Shown here: in pieces, positions 36,809 through 50,000 of the stretch
How positions within the stretch are numbered: the stretch's first letter is position 1
How the letters are laid out: each line of letters begins with the position of its first letter
From: Misgurnus anguillicaudatus
Lineage: Eukaryota > Chordata > Actinopteri > Cypriniformes > Cobitidae
Direction of reading: 5' to 3'
Assembly (NCBI RefSeq): GCF_027580225.2
Contig: NC_073354.2
Span: 11,446,001-11,510,000 of the forward strand
Length of the DNA stretch: 64,000 bases
The notes under the pieces: model-generated
What the model was told of the DNA's origin: nothing
Database searches by the model: none
Seen by the model: the letters and a program-made list of their open reading frames with translations, nothing else
Program-made: the position numbers and the translations under genes

Positions 36809-37740
36809 TACGACGGGTTTTGTGGTCCAGGATCACATATGTTGCGTTGTATGCTTATGGTGTGTTTTCTTTTACATATGTAATGAATTTCATTGTAAAC
36901 TGGGTACAATTGTTCAAACTTTTTCGAAGACGAATGAACCATGTAATACTCTGTGGGGTAACTGTGGGGATACAAGACAAAACAGGTCTCACAAATGTAT
37001 ACATTTATTATAAATTACTAATTGGTTAAAACTAATATATGAATACATTTGTTTTATTTTATTATCATATTATTACTAATATTAGTATAACTATCCAATA
37101 AAGAATAAATACAGAAAATATTTTTTTTAATGTAGCGACAATTCAATAGCTGAAGTTAAAATGATCTGAAATTAAAATAATAAAAGAAATTAAAATAATC
37201 TGTTTGTATCATTAATTTAAATTAATCAACATGAATACAAAAATAAATGCAAGCAAATATTGAAATAAATATTTGAGAAGACAATAACATTTATTCATTC
37301 TAACTTAATGGTGTTGGTGGTTCTTTGGTATAACACACTGATGAGTCGAATAAGTCCATTCATGACCATTAAGTAAAAGGGCTAAACTGTGATTTAAGAG
37401 ACTAAAACTAAAGTTTCTTTTACTCTCTCAAGGGTGGTAAAGTTCATGTAAGCCACTTATTTACTTTTGAGCACAATTTCTGCACCACATAGGTCTCACT
37501 TTATTAATGTTTACACTACCATTTTATTGGACCAATTCAGGTTACATAAGGCCACTTTATGGTTTACAGCTTCATAAAAATTAAGTCTTACAGTTTCCAA
37601 GTTACATTTTACACATGCCTGGTAAGGGACACATCATACGCATGAACTACTAAAGCTTTTGTGTTCAATGTCTGATTATACATTCAGTATCAATGAAAAA
37701 AATATCAACATGAAACATCATAAATTACAAAAGAAACAAT
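36809..37740. other. Intergenic sequence 3' of prdx6
   Basis: AT-rich, no feature seen beyond the prdx6 polyadenylation signal at its edge. Overlapping open frames at 36772-37029 show no family signal. Confidence 0.5.
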
Positions 37741-37746
37741 TTTATT
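37741..37746 (-). terminator. prdx6: Probable prdx6 polyadenylation signal
   Basis: AATAAA on the minus strand, about 330 nt past the prdx6 stop codon (38075). It is the first clear canonical hexamer in the 3' flank that I found. The 3' UTR length would be ordinary for a fish gene. Confidence 0.5.
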
Positions 37747-38074
37747 GAAAGTAAGGCACGATACAATCATTATATTGTAAAGTGTCAAACTACATTGAAC
37801 CAGTTAGATTCTGATGATTGCCTCTCAAGTCTGAATCAAAGGACAGCAAAAAGCAATTCCTAAATCTGTTCCTGGAGGACCACATATTTGGATGACTGAG
37901 TGTACTCTACTATAATAACAATCTGATGAGTTAAAGCATAGAAACGTTTAAATGGTGTACTGTTCGAGAAGGGTACGGGCCTCTAGAAACAGGTTTTGGA
38001 CTAAGAGCTAATGTCAGGTACTGTAAGTGCTATATTTTTGCAGCATTTCCTCCTTATGTAGATTCCTTTCTCAG

Positions 38075-41000
38075 TTACAGTTTAGTGTAGCGTATATATT
38101 TTTTCCCAGAAGGCACATCTTTGGTGGTAAACCCAGCTGGGAACAGCTTTTTGGCCTCTTCTTCTGAGAGGGAAGGGATGACCATGACCTCCTGACCAGG
38201 CTTGATAAAGAAAATAAAATACACTTACTATATTATTATATTTAAAATCAAACAGACCATTAAAACTGTTTATTAAAGAAATGATGTAGAAAAAAACAGA
38301 AATCTAGCTGTAATACAAACATACCTTCCAGTCCACAGGTGTGGCCACCTTTTTGGTTGCCGTCAACTGTAGAGAGTCTATGACACGGAGAATCTCATCA
38401 AAATTGCGCCCCGTAGTGGCCGGATAGAGAACGGACAGCTTTAGTCTCTTATCAGGACCGACAATAAAGACCTGAAATATAGGACGTATAGAAAAAAATT
38501 GGTACATTCACTCAATTTCAGCTTTGTCCAGTGTCTAAGCTGGTGATCTCAAGATGCTAACCATATTCAAAGACTCTTATTTTTGACAGACAGTGTGTGT
38601 GGCATGTTTGTTACAAAGTGACAGCAGATTACATTTTGGATTGTAAAAAGGAAAGCACTGTAAGTAACTTCCAGTTGCCATGGATGTCGAAATGTCAAGT
38701 TCTGTGCGTTTGTCAGTTCGTTCTCAGTTTTGATGCGAGTTTCATCATAGATGTATAACTGCTGCTAAAGTACATAAGGCGAAGAGGTGCCATCAAGCGT
38801 TTCAAGAGCTTTAAACAGTATCTTCTACAGCTGAATAGCTTCACTTTTTTGACAAATGGCAATAAACCTAGTATTGTTTTACAGTATATGTGCCTGTATG
38901 AATTAGCATAGTGTATTTACCTTTTTTCGAACACGGAAGTAAGTGATGTGACGCATTTCCCTTCTTTGTGCAAGACTTCTGATTCAATAGCCAGCCGGTA
39001 GAAAACAGTGTCGTGGGAGCACGCATAAAACATGATTTAAACAGTTAATATTTACTACAACTGCCACGTACGAACCAGTGTGAGGATGAAATTAAGAAGT
39101 GGCTTGATATATGAAGATATATTCAATCATTACGTGTTGTTGATCGGAGGTGACGGGTCTTCAATGCGCAAATATAAAACCACACAGACATACCAGTATC
39201 TTTACAATGGTCAAGTGTTTGTACATGGAATTTACCAAGACTTCGTTTTTTTTTCAGGGGATGGTTTAAAATGTCACAACTGTCCCTCTGGTGTGAGGTT
39301 TTTCTAAACAGTAATTTTTAATGGACTTGTTTATGGCGACACATCAAGCTTCTCACGGTCTGACACCATCAGCTGTATCATCCTCATTCAACACATTGTA
39401 ACTTAAGTTATTTGAACAAACTATAATAAACATATTAAACTACTACATGTATTGAGTATTGTTTTCGTTTTATGAAAATATTATTACATCGCTTCTTACG
39501 CACTAGGTGGAGACATGAGCTTTTGAAATTATTTGCTGTACTTTTTAAAGTATTTGCTTTTTCATTTAAAACATAACAAAAGTATGCGCTAACACATTAC
39601 GAACTATTATAAACATTAAATAAGCAGATTAGGTCGTATATACTCTGTACTGTAATCGCATTTTTGTAATAATATATAGTAGCAGAATAAATAAACACTT
39701 TTATCAGCATATTTAGTTGTTTTTAAACAATTATTGTATTTATGGCAGTTTCTATGAAAGGTTTTACTGGATGGATTTGTAAATACAGATCATGAGTGCA
39801 TGTGCACCACATAAACATTCAGTTCTTGTGCGTGGATTATGGTTAATACTAATGTTTTGTAGAGATTTACTGCGTTTGTATTAGCCATTATGGCAACCCT
39901 TAACTGCACAAATTATGTCAGTCTTTCTGGATTTCATAATAAACATTAAACAGCCAGTCAAAACGGCACACTTGTGTCCTTCGCAATAGACTACCATTAG
40001 CTTTAGTGGCTCACCATAAGTCATAAACAAGAAAGCTCAAAGATGACGGCGCCCACATTTACATCAAAAAACAGGTGGATAGTAGTGGCTGTTTAAGTTG
40101 TTTTGGCAATTCCTACACTTGTGCATAATCTCGCAATCAAACTTGCATATTACGCCTAATGTCATCCAGTAACATATGGGACGTTCCTCTGTTTTGAATA
40201 GACCCTTACTGTTTGTACACAATGATGACGTGGGAACGCATGCGTGCGCATTTTGGCAACGGAAGTATCGCAAGAATCAACAGTGAAGCAACACAGTCAG
40301 ACAAAGTTATTTTATAAAGTTAACTTGTCAACTTTTTCAACACAGCTTCCAGATCCGTGTACTATAGTGGAGTGAATAGAAGACGTTAGCAGATGGCCAA
40401 ATATAAAGTGGCCAAATACATGAAGAGTTTCATTGCAAAACGAGATAATAATTTTTCAGAAATCTCGTTTTTTGGTTGTGCATTCCAATGAATTTCAATT
40501 CAACTACAGTTGATTTGTTTTGATTTAAACCTTCATAACTTACAAAGTACAGCTAAGTAGCACCACAAAACAAAATAATAACATGATAACATAATAATAA
40601 ACATTGACAAAAATGTTAAAAATGGATTTCTCTCGTTTTGCAACAAAACTCTTCATATATACGACGTATATTAGTATATAAAATTAGTGCAATCAAAGTG
40701 ATTGACATACAGCACAGTTGACTGGACAGCTCGGTATGGACGTGAAACACAGGCGATATGTTTTTACAGTAGTCACACGCAGTGGTTAGCAAAGCTTCGG
40801 CTGTTTTTTAGTTACCTCACCAAAACATTTATTTAAACGTGTACCGACCCGAGGGAGGCGAAAGGCACGGTTTGGATTTTTACAAAGAACCGTTACATCC
40901 CTGATACAGTACGTGACTTAAGAGCAAAATGATATGATTCATGTTCGGCAGGCATAGGGGCTTTGGATGCGTTACACGTAGCAGAAACTCAACAGAAATT

Positions 41001-44000
41001 TAGTCGAGCAGATCAGTTTCACAATCACTGCCTATTGCAACATGTTTACTGGCCAAAACCATAAACCGTCATCTCACTGAAGACCTGTCACATGTCTACT
41101 TATGCAAACATTAACTTTTTAATGTTATTGTTTAACAGCAGTCAATGATCTATTGTGTACAGCAGGGCTTTTCAAACTTTTTGATGCAGGGACCCCCACA
41201 CGATGAACCTTTCCTAAAGGAACCCCTTTCCTAAAATATATATTAAGACACATTTAAACTGCTAGATAAATAGTAAATGTGATATTATAAAGACAGCAAA
41301 CACTTTTCACACTTTTTTCCTCTTAAAATTTTCTGGTGACCCTTTGGAACCAGACCCCAGTTTGAAAACCTTTTATATACAGTAATATGCAGCTAAATCC
41401 TACTGTGGATATTGACTAAAGGTAAATAATATAGCTCATATTCTGAAGCATGCTTGTTATGGAAACTCACACAGCGGGCAGTGAGGGGCATCCCATCTTT
41501 GTCCCTCTCATCAGGGTCCAGCATCCCCAACAAGACCGCCAACTCCCTCTTATCATCTGCTATGATTGGATACGGCAGGGGACTGCATGTCTTCTCTTGA
41601 TTAAATGCCATAATATCCTTAAGAGAACAGAAAAAGGTTTTCAATTTATAATCAATTTAGTATTTGTCCATTTACTACAAGGCTAAACATAAAGGACTGC
41701 CTGGTGGCCCGGGGCAAGCGTGAGAGACGTTCGGGCCAGTAAAAAGTATTGTCACTTGCCCGATCGGGCCAGTGCTTCACCCTCTGTAATTAAAATATAT
41801 TTTTTATAAAATGTATATTATTTAACATCTTGAAAGCAGACGCGACGAAAGAAACAATGCAGTATAAAATGTATTTTCAGATGTATTTAGAGCATCACTT
41901 TAGAATATGCAGACCTCTGCATACTTAGAGTGTTGTGGTTAGAAAAGCTGAACTTTTTAGTTCACCCTGACCGCTATCACATACTGTGGGAACTGAGTGT
42001 CTGGTTTATTCACAGGAACCCAGACACACAAGCATTAAGCCAAAGGTGTGCGTGGGTGTAAAAGTTTTGTTCAGGTCCAGTAAAAGGGTCAGAGTTTACA
42101 GACAGCGAATAAAAAAAAACTTCAGACTTGGCAAAATCAGGATTTACAATACAAAGAGGACGTACAACACAAGCTACTTTTTATGTCCAAATGAATGTTT
42201 TTACATGCTACGATGACGCTTTTGGCCCAATTCAGACCTCTGGTAAGCCAGATGTCCTGTCCAGGGATCAGGGACAGATGAAGAATTTTTAAAACAAACA
42301 AGCTGAAGAAATTCTCTTTTGGGACTGCAGTGAATTTTCTTTGTGTGTTTTTTTTTAAGAATACACACAATTGATCGGATATTCGAGCATATATTTTCCA
42401 AATCAATGAATCAGTCATGCACTGAAGTATTCATGCTTTTACTGTATGTAAACTATTAAAAATAAAGGTGCTTAATAAATTCTTTACAGCGTTGCCAATG
42501 AAGAAACATTTGGTTCCTCAAAGGTTCTTAGAAAAAACTACTTCATACCTTTTTATAATCTCAAAAAAATCACTACAAATAACATTTTTTTGAAACAGTT
42601 CTTTGGATGTCAAAGGTTCTTAAAAACTTTTGTTTTTTATTGTAGTTGAAGTTGTTTATTGTAGTGAATTAATCATTTAAAATAAAAATTCTTAAATCAA
42701 TTGCTGCAACAGAAATAAAGTTTTAGTTTGTTTTATCCGTGTTATATAAACTATTAGCCATCACATGCAGGAAACTTGTAAACCAACCAGATAAGAGTTG
42801 CTGATTCTTTTGTGGTACGTGTATGAAAGTACGCACGCATACAAACCTCACTCCATTTACGGTGGTCCTCAACACTGTCGATAGACAGCGCGATCATCTT
42901 CACGTCGCGTTTCTTAAACTCATCACTGAGCTTTGCAGCTCGGGCCAGCTCAGTCGTACATACTGGAGTAAAGTCACGGGGATGCGAAAACAGGATACCC
43001 CATCTGAAGAATAAAAACAAGCAAGATTTAAAATGACACTGAAGTTTTCATGTGTAAAAAAAATCAAGTGTAAAAGAACAAGAAATGCAGGGTGTTCAGG
43101 ATCGAGAAGGGCTGTGTATCGGCAAGAATATCACGATGCGATATGCATCATGATACCTGGGTTGCGATGCAATATAATGTGATACTGTAAATTGAGGTGA
43201 TATTGGAATATTTCCTATTGGAACACACACCACCATATGCCAATCTAAGCAAAATAAATCGTGGCGCACCCATATGCTAGTACTTCCTGGCACGGTTTAA
43301 GTTTAAAGATAAGAAGTATGCTATCTAGTGGTCAGGATGTAAAGTCCAATCAAAACAACTGCTATGAATCTTGTATGATTTTTATTTTTAAAATATCGAC
43401 ATTGCACTTCCGAGATACTCACATGTGACTGCTTAATCTCAATCATAGGACTGTAAGAAAATACAATCACCGCCTAGAGATTCATGATAGGTTTTGTTCC
43501 CAGTCAAAAGCAACAAGTCTCCAGTAAAAGCTAAACAGTGTCTGGAGATCATCTGTGAGATTATGGCAACATCTCACAAGATTCTCAAGGGATAGAGGAG
43601 ATTTACTCCCTACAGACATAAATTTAACCAATTAATGTCTTAAACATTCCTTTATCTGGGAATTTCTGTGAAACCCCCATTACTGGATAAAATATCATAT
43701 TTAATCCACTGGTTTGACCACATGCCTTGCACTTTATTCATCCCTGCTGCTTCGGCTAAAAAGGTTTTTCAGTATTGTTTTGGTAAAATGCATAGGACAG
43801 CACTTCTTTTTCAAAAGACGGAAGAGCTGTGGTGACAACAGTGAAAGCTATCAGACAGATAACCACAACAAAAGTTCCCTTTTGTTCACGGTGTTCCAGT
43901 TAAATATCAGCCTTAAATAAAATGATATCCCTTAATACAAGTACAAGACTTTTTAAAGACTTTAATTCAGACTAATGTTGAAATTGGGAAATGCAGAATG

Positions 44001-45283
44001 AAGGATGCCAAATACTTTTTCTGCATGACTATGCAACAACAAGCATGTGATGATGAATGGTTGGTCTTCTGCTTTCTCATTTAAAGTTTGACATGAAATG
44101 GGGACCACAGACAGACCCCTTCTTTGTTAAATAACACATCTGGGCCATTTAGGGACAGTTGCGCAACCTGAATATTGTTGGTTGTTCAGGCCGGATCATT
44201 GACCCTGGGGCGCTTAACAACACATTAACGTGTAAACTAACATGATTTCTTAAATAAAAACTTTTTGGGGTTTGGTTACCCATTATGTCGATTTACAGGT
44301 ATACTTTATGTATGTCTAAGTAAAAGAGCAAGTACAATTGATGTATAAAGTACATAAAGTTTATATAAAAATCCCTCCAGTGCCATAATTTATAAAATAA
44401 TGACGCATGCTCAAATCTAAACAATACTAACCTTGTTATACCAGAAGAGTCACAGTGACTGGGCATATTTTATCCTCCTCCTCCAAAACATTTAAAAAAA
44501 AACTTATACCAGCAATACTATCTAGACTTTACCTGCTTTCTACTGCAATAAGGTGTCTGTCATAAAAACTTATGATATTGTCAAGGCTCTTGCTCTGTGA
44601 ACAGTATATGAAATACTTTTACAACAGTTTCCCTGACATAATAAAATGCATACATATTGTTACTGCATACAGAAAAGAAATCATACACGCAATGTTTTTG
44701 TCATAAGGCATAAAAAGAAGGTTTGTGCTTAAATAACTTCCTGATAGCAGAATACTTTAGCTTACATGCTCTTGATATCACTTCTTATATGTTATATTAA
44801 AAGTCTAGGCTGCGATAAATAAATAAATAAATAGGTTAATTACTGACAGGTTATAGAGTTTTATATTATAATTAGTAGCTTGTAACGCTATAAACTGGCG
44901 TGTAATATTTACATTGAATTTATTAATTCAGCAGAAAAAGCGATTTACATTAGTAAACAGTTTGACTTACGCACACTGACGTTACAAACACTACGTTCAA
45001 AAGCATGAATAGTATTAAATAGTTTTGATATTTTCCAATACCATAGTGGTGTTCAGTTCAGACAATCTTATATCACCATCACCTGATTCTTTTGTGACTG
45101 GCTGCGTGTGTAGGCGTACGCTAACCACATTAAATTACATCGGACCCAGCTAGGCCTACACCGCGACACAACAATTAGCATATTTACTTACGAATTTCCC
45201 AGGAATTCATGGAAGTGTATCTTGCCGATAGTAGTGTCTGCTTCAAAATTAGGAAGCACATCTCCCAACAAAATTCCTGGCAT
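38075..45283 (-). CDS. prdx6: Peroxiredoxin-6 (1-Cys peroxiredoxin / acidic Ca-independent phospholipase A2), complete, 5 exons
   Basis: The product reduces hydroperoxides, including phospholipid hydroperoxides, and in mammals also has phospholipase A2 and acyltransferase activity; it is cytosolic and lysosomal. Exons, read on the minus strand, are 45283-45192, 43003-42847, 41617-41471, 38471-38325 and 38200-38075. All junctions are GT-AG and in frame, giving 222 aa (human 224). The start [16 protein letters not shown] matches the family N-terminus. The peroxidatic motif [10 protein letters not shown] puts the active cysteine at residue 46, with His38 and Arg131 as partners. The PLA2 triad equivalents are His25, Ser31 (in GNSWG rather than GDSWG) and Asp139. 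The C-terminal dimerisation domain ends in [12 protein letters not shown] cysteine equivalent to human Cys91 is missing. A likely polyadenylation signal AATAAA lies at 37746-37741. Introns 1-3 are 2.2, 1.2 and 3.0 kb and intron 4 is 124 bp. The family assignment is certain. Confidence 0.97.
38472..41470 (-). other. prdx6 intron 3 (about 3 kb), no coding content recognised
   Basis: This is the largest prdx6 intron. Short open frames inside it show no family similarity. At its 5' end (about 41163-41372) lies a hAT-like fragment starting CAGGGCTTTTCAAAC and ending near GTTTGAAAACC. The rest is AT-rich, unassigned sequence. Confidence 0.6.
41163..41372. mobile_element. hAT-like non-autonomous element fragment in prdx6 intron 3
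   Basis: The left end CAGGGCTTTTCAAACTTTTT and a right end resembling its reverse complement (CCCAGTTTGAAAACC) are typical of hAT-derived MITEs. About 210 bp, no coding capacity. Target duplication not resolved. Confidence 0.5.
43004..45191 (-). other. prdx6 intron 1, otherwise featureless
   Basis: Intron of 2.2 kb between exon 1 (donor GTAAGT at 45191) and exon 2. Apart from the hAT-like fragment at its 3' end it is AT-rich with no coding signal or structured repeat that I could identify. Confidence 0.6.
43096..43400. mobile_element. hAT-like repeat fragment in prdx6 intron 1
   Basis: GGGCTGTGTATCGGCAAGAA followed by repeated GATGCGATAT-type motifs resembles the terminus of hAT MITEs common in cyprinids. 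The distal end is not clear; it fades near a TATCGACATTG motif at about 43400. Confidence 0.4.
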
Positions 45284-45333
45284 GACTGTTCTCTCCACAG
45301 CTCCTCTTCAGCCTAAACCTTGTTTGCAGTTGG

Positions 45334-45415
45334 CACGTGTAACCATTGGCAGCCGGAGTTTATACAGTACAGGAAGCGCCGATCCTCGTGTGGGCAGGGC
45401 GACGTTTATGATTGG
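45334..45415 (-). promoter_or_regulatory. prdx6: prdx6 core promoter (CCAAT, TATA, E-box)
   Basis: Reading the minus strand, a CCAAT box (45415-45411) is followed about 45 bp later by TATAAA (45364-45359). Then come a second CCAAT-like motif (near 45349-45345) and a CACGTG E-box (45339-45334). The start codon is at 45283. The spacing predicts transcription starting near 45330 and a 5' leader of about 45-50 nt. I saw no clear antioxidant response element in the immediate upstream 150 bp, although the family is often NRF2-regulated. Motif positions are observed; their function is inferred. Confidence 0.55.
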
Positions 45416-46062
45416 ATAAAATTTGTTACGCATGAGTTCAAGGATTAAACATGTTTTTTAGTTTACTGGTTATTTTAACATATGTAAGACGAACACTGTT
45501 GTTACACATTTAAACAAAACCTGTTTTTATGACAATATGCAACATTAAATTAGAAATTAATTTCAAATAAAAAAATAACAATAAATAACCTGAAGTGCAT
45601 AACTTAAGAACATGTCATTTTCCAGTAAACTGTCTTTAAAATGGACATCCAAATTAATATTGTTAGCATCATTGCTATTTCATGATTAAAAATACTTTCA
45701 GTATGACAATGACTATAATAATATTTCATGTAACTTCAATATTGCACCAGCAGCTTGAATGCAGAATATATAAATAAAAGTAAAAATAAAGAGAAATCCC
45801 TTAGAAATACAGTTTTTCTTCTTCAATAAACTCTTTATTGAATAGTGCACATAGCATAAGTGACTTTAAACATCAAATAATGTTACAATGTATAATTATT
45901 ATAGTATAGTATATAAGAAGAAACAATTGTTATAGAATATAAAAGAGTACATCTGTTTCCATACAACTATTCCTTTGAGGACAAGGACAATAGTATATGT
46001 TAACGTTCTTCTAATGTGTAAATTATCATTAAATGGGGTATTTCTCCTATTACTGTACTGTA

Positions 46063-46342
46063 TAGACGGTTTCATCAGACGCTTGTGCGTTGACGCGATA
46101 CGCATCTGGTCCGAACTTTACTTCCGGTTTCAGTTGCTAAACTGAACTCTTGAACAATACCTCGTCCAAAATAACAAATGTTTTGGTTTCCGAAGTAATC
46201 TATGTGTTGTTTATTTTGCTTGTTTTATAAATAAACTACGCTTAAAGTACTTTGTTGTTATTTATTTTTAGCGGAGTTTACCGGAAGTTACGTGTTGACC
46301 ACGAAAGCCGCTTGTTTATGTTTTTACTGCTGAAACCGTCTC
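46063..46342. mobile_element. Intact copy of the TATAGAC-type MITE (280 bp)
   Basis: The left end TATAGACGGTTTCATC and the right end GCTGAAACCGTCTCAGG are imperfect inverted repeats. Internal landmarks (CCGGTTTCAGTTGCTAAACTG, ATAAATAAACTACGC, GCGGAGTTTACCGGAAGTTA) recur in the copies at 33351-34202 and, inverted, at 14806-15075. This copy lacks the insertion present at 33.6-34.1 kb, so it shows the empty-site structure. It lies between the divergent prdx6 and plpp6 starts. Confidence 0.75.
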
Positions 46343-46870
46343 AGGTTTAGGTGATAAACCATTAATTACCCTCATATATTCTATAGTGGTAAAAATCTTG
46401 TTATAGTTTATAAATTTCTCACCAACTAGATTTCCATTGTTCTAAGAAATCCTTAAAATTATTTTAGTTCCACATAGGGGACCATGTCGAGGGAGTGGAT
46501 TCAAAATGTAGAAGTTTTATACACGCGATATAGCCAAAAGCTATGCAACTTTTAGTAAGATTTTCTGCCTCTATAATATAATATATCCCCAACTATTATC
46601 ACTGGTGGTAGAAATAACCAAGAATTACTGGAGGAGGACTATCAAGTATTTTACTGCAACCATTTCCACCACTGGTGATTATTAAAGACATAATTTTTCT
46701 ATTATCTGTATTTATATAGCTGGAAATGAACACGCAGTACTGGTTGAATTTTTTGCTATATCGATATCGATGGTCAGGAAATTGGAGGGGTACTCCACCG
46801 AAGAGAAGGTGCAGTGTCAGATCCAAGTTAAACCTCTAGATGGCAGTAATGCACTCCTAAATGCGATTTG

Positions 46871-46961
46871 CCAATAAAAGAAGAGAGCTGCTGTTTGAAG
46901 ATGGCGCTGTACGGTGCAACAGTCCGATCGCTTCGTTATTACCTTTAAAACCATGATCTGA
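46871..46961 (+). promoter_or_regulatory. plpp6: plpp6 promoter and upstream open reading frames
   Basis: A CCAAT box (46871-46875) is followed by AAGATGGCG (46898-46906), the canonical YY1 motif often found just inside TATA-less vertebrate promoters. The ATG inside the YY1 motif opens a 15-codon upstream ORF (46901-46948), and a second minimal ORF (ATG ATC TGA) follows at 46953-46961. Both precede the main start at 47047. Whether the first uORF is transcribed depends on the exact start site, which cannot be read from sequence. Confidence 0.5.
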
Positions 46962-47046
46962 AAACCAGACCCTTTAAAGATTTATTTAAACACTGAAGAC
47001 ACTCTAATAATATTATACGAACGTTTCTTGGCATAAGTGAAGTAAA

Positions 47047-50000
47047 ATGCCTTCACCTAAAGCGCGGAACAGCCCTGGGCGCAGCGTCCCGTCTCCCGGT
47101 GGAAACGGACGCAACGAGTTCATTTCTCTGAGCCGAACTCCCCCGCCGCACCTGCTGCAGAGACAGGGCTCCGACCCCACATCTGCTCGGCTCCGAGCCT
47201 CCGAGAGCCCCAGCCGACGAAGGGGATCGAGTTCGTCTACCTCCTCCACCGGCGGGCAGCAGTTACCGGAGGAAGACTGTATGAAATTAAACCCGTCTTT
47301 CATTGAAATAGCGCTCAGCTCTCTGTTGGCCATCGACCTGTGGCTGTCGAAGCGTCTCGGTGTGTGCGCCTGCGAGGACTCATCATGGGGCAGCATGCGG
47401 CCGCTCATGAAGCTCATCGAGATCTCCGGTCACGGGATCCCGTGGCTTGCCGGTGCCGTGTACTGCCTGTATAAAAGCGACAGTGCCGCCGGTCAGGAGG
47501 TCATGCTGAACCTGCTCATGGGTAATGCACTCTTTAATCATTTGCTCGCCCTCATGTCATTTCTCAGACCTGTATGATTTTTCTTTAGCAGTACAGCCGT
47601 GGCCAAAAGTTTTGATTATGACACAAATATTCATTTTCACAAAGTTGCTGCTTCAGTGTTCTTTAGATCTTTTTGTCAGATGTTACTATGGTATATAATT
47701 ACAAGCATTTCATAAGTGTCAAAGGCTTTTATTGACAATTACAGTAAGGGGTCCAAATTTGCAGTGTTGTTGACTCTTTCTTTTTCAAGACCTCTGCAAT
47801 TTGCTCTTGCATGCTGTCAATCAACTTCTGGGCCACATCCCATTCTTGCATAATCAATGCTTGGAGTTGTCAGATGTTGCGGATTTATGTTTGTTCACTG
47901 TCTTGAGGATTGACAACAAGTTCTCAATGGATTTAGGTCTGGGGAGTTTTCAGTTTTGTTCCCTAAGCCACTTAGTTAACACTTTTGCCTTATGGAGAGG
48001 TGCTCCATGCTAAAAGAGGCATTGTTCATCACCAAACTGTTTAAAAGGCGGGTAGACAAACAAAAAACCCACAAAGTTAACTGGCATTTTTAATAAAACC
48101 ATAGCAATCAACAAACTTACTGTTGTCTCACTACCAGAACTACAATGTAACCCTAATATGTAGTAAAACAAATATAATCTGCCAAAAATAGTAGTTGGTT
48201 AATTTGTTTTTAAGGGGAGTTTCGGATCCATTATAATTTTGTTGCTACAATGCTGGTAAAAAACTTTATCACACTAGTCTCACCCAACATTACACCAACA
48301 TTTATATTAATGAAATTCTTTCCCACATGAACAATTCCAGCAGTAATACTTACTATAGTAAACTGTAATCAAACTTCTAGATGCTAAAATGTTTTGAAAC
48401 CCTACCATAAATGTTAAATGTAGATGAAAATCGAGCAGGACCAAAACATTTTACAGCGGATCGCTCTGAAAAATGTTAAGCGACGTCGTCAAGTATTACA
48501 ACAGCAATGACAGTGTGATAAATTTAACAAAGTATATATTAGTATAACTTTGGGATTATCGCAAAAAAAGCTCTGTGTTTAAAGGTGTAGCGGAGGATTT
48601 TCTCGAATTTTAGAAAAGAACCGCCTTCTCCACTTTTAAAAAAATGCAATTGCGCAACACTCCTGTCCTGATTGACAACTAGGAGGACCAATAGTCTTGA
48701 TGATCCACGCGGAAAAAGAAAATCCTCCGCAATACCTTTAACTAAAGTTTTTGACAATTACAAGTTTTGTTCAACAATCTTTACAGATGAATACAAATCT
48801 TGTGAATTTGATTAACTCAGAACCTGAATTCCAGCCACATTACATTGTAAAGTATGGTGGTGCAAAAATCTATATATTGGGATGTTTTTCATACTATCGT
48901 GTTGGGCCTATTTATTGTATACAGGGAAACATGGATCAGTTTGAATACATCAGAATACTTGAAGAGATTACGTTGCCCTTTGCCGAAGACGAAATGCCCC
49001 TAAAATGGGTGACAACAACCCCAAACACACAAGCAAGAGGGCAAAAGAGAAAAATGTTGACACTGCTATTTTTTGAACCGAAAACCGCCACAGGCCAATC
49101 GTAAATTAGCAACCGTAACTAAGCGCATGAGGTCTGTCAAGCTTTCGACCGAGGGAAACATGCCAAAGCATTGTGCGTATGGATTGTGTAAATCTGATAC
49201 CCAGGTATCCTAAAAGTTTGGACGGGGTGGTAGAATATTTTCCCTGCCCAAAACCTAAAACCAAAGTGGAGAAACGCCAGATGTAGATCAAGCAGTGTGG
49301 AAGGCTTCATTCACAACAAGATTAACAAAAACACCTACGTTTATGTTAGCTAGCTAGCTAACCCAGTACATCATTACATGGAAATGGTTCTTTGTTTATA
49401 ATGCATATATTTAAACGTAAAATAAGATGATTAAAGGCAAGACGGAGGCTGACTGACATACTTTAAAAAATATTTATGCATTTTGTTACTGGACTACTGC
49501 CTATACCTCTGAGTACCCCAATCTGACCGCGGCTCTCCCTGGGTTAGTTCTATAAGCGGGAGATAGTATTCATTGCAAAGTGGTCAGGCTGATGTCTTGT
49601 GTTTATTTCACTGTTTGGTTTATAATTATTAGAGTATTTTCACAAATTTCACTTACCCTGCTTTGCATGAATGAAGCTGATCCTTAATTTGTGTGTTTCC
49701 CATTTGATTCTTCAATTATTTTCTAATCGGTTGCATATTATGTTGTGGATATATCCCTCGGATGCATACTGCAGTCCCTCTTTGTCTTGCTCTCTCAGAT
49801 ATATCACCTGTTTGCCAAAAATACCTACTTATCTTCTTGGGAATGTCAGACACCGGTGCATACATACTGTAATAGACTTGTCAGGCATGAAAGCTTGACA
49901 GGCGTAGCAACAGTAACTGGAGGGCGGGGCTGTGCTTTGGTTTGGAATTGAATGTGTAATGTTTTCAATGCATTTTGAAATAAGTAAATAAACTCTATTC

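Noticed and set aside
41702..41780. GC-rich palindrome with GGCCCGGGGCAAGC and GCCCGATCGGGCCAG as a possible small RNA or tRNA
   Set aside because: No cloverleaf or known RNA fold; it looks like a fragment of a dispersed repeat.
47013..47417. 134-codon minus-strand open frame opposite plpp6 exon 1
   Set aside because: It is the shadow of the GC-rich plpp6 exon; the plus strand carries the conserved protein.
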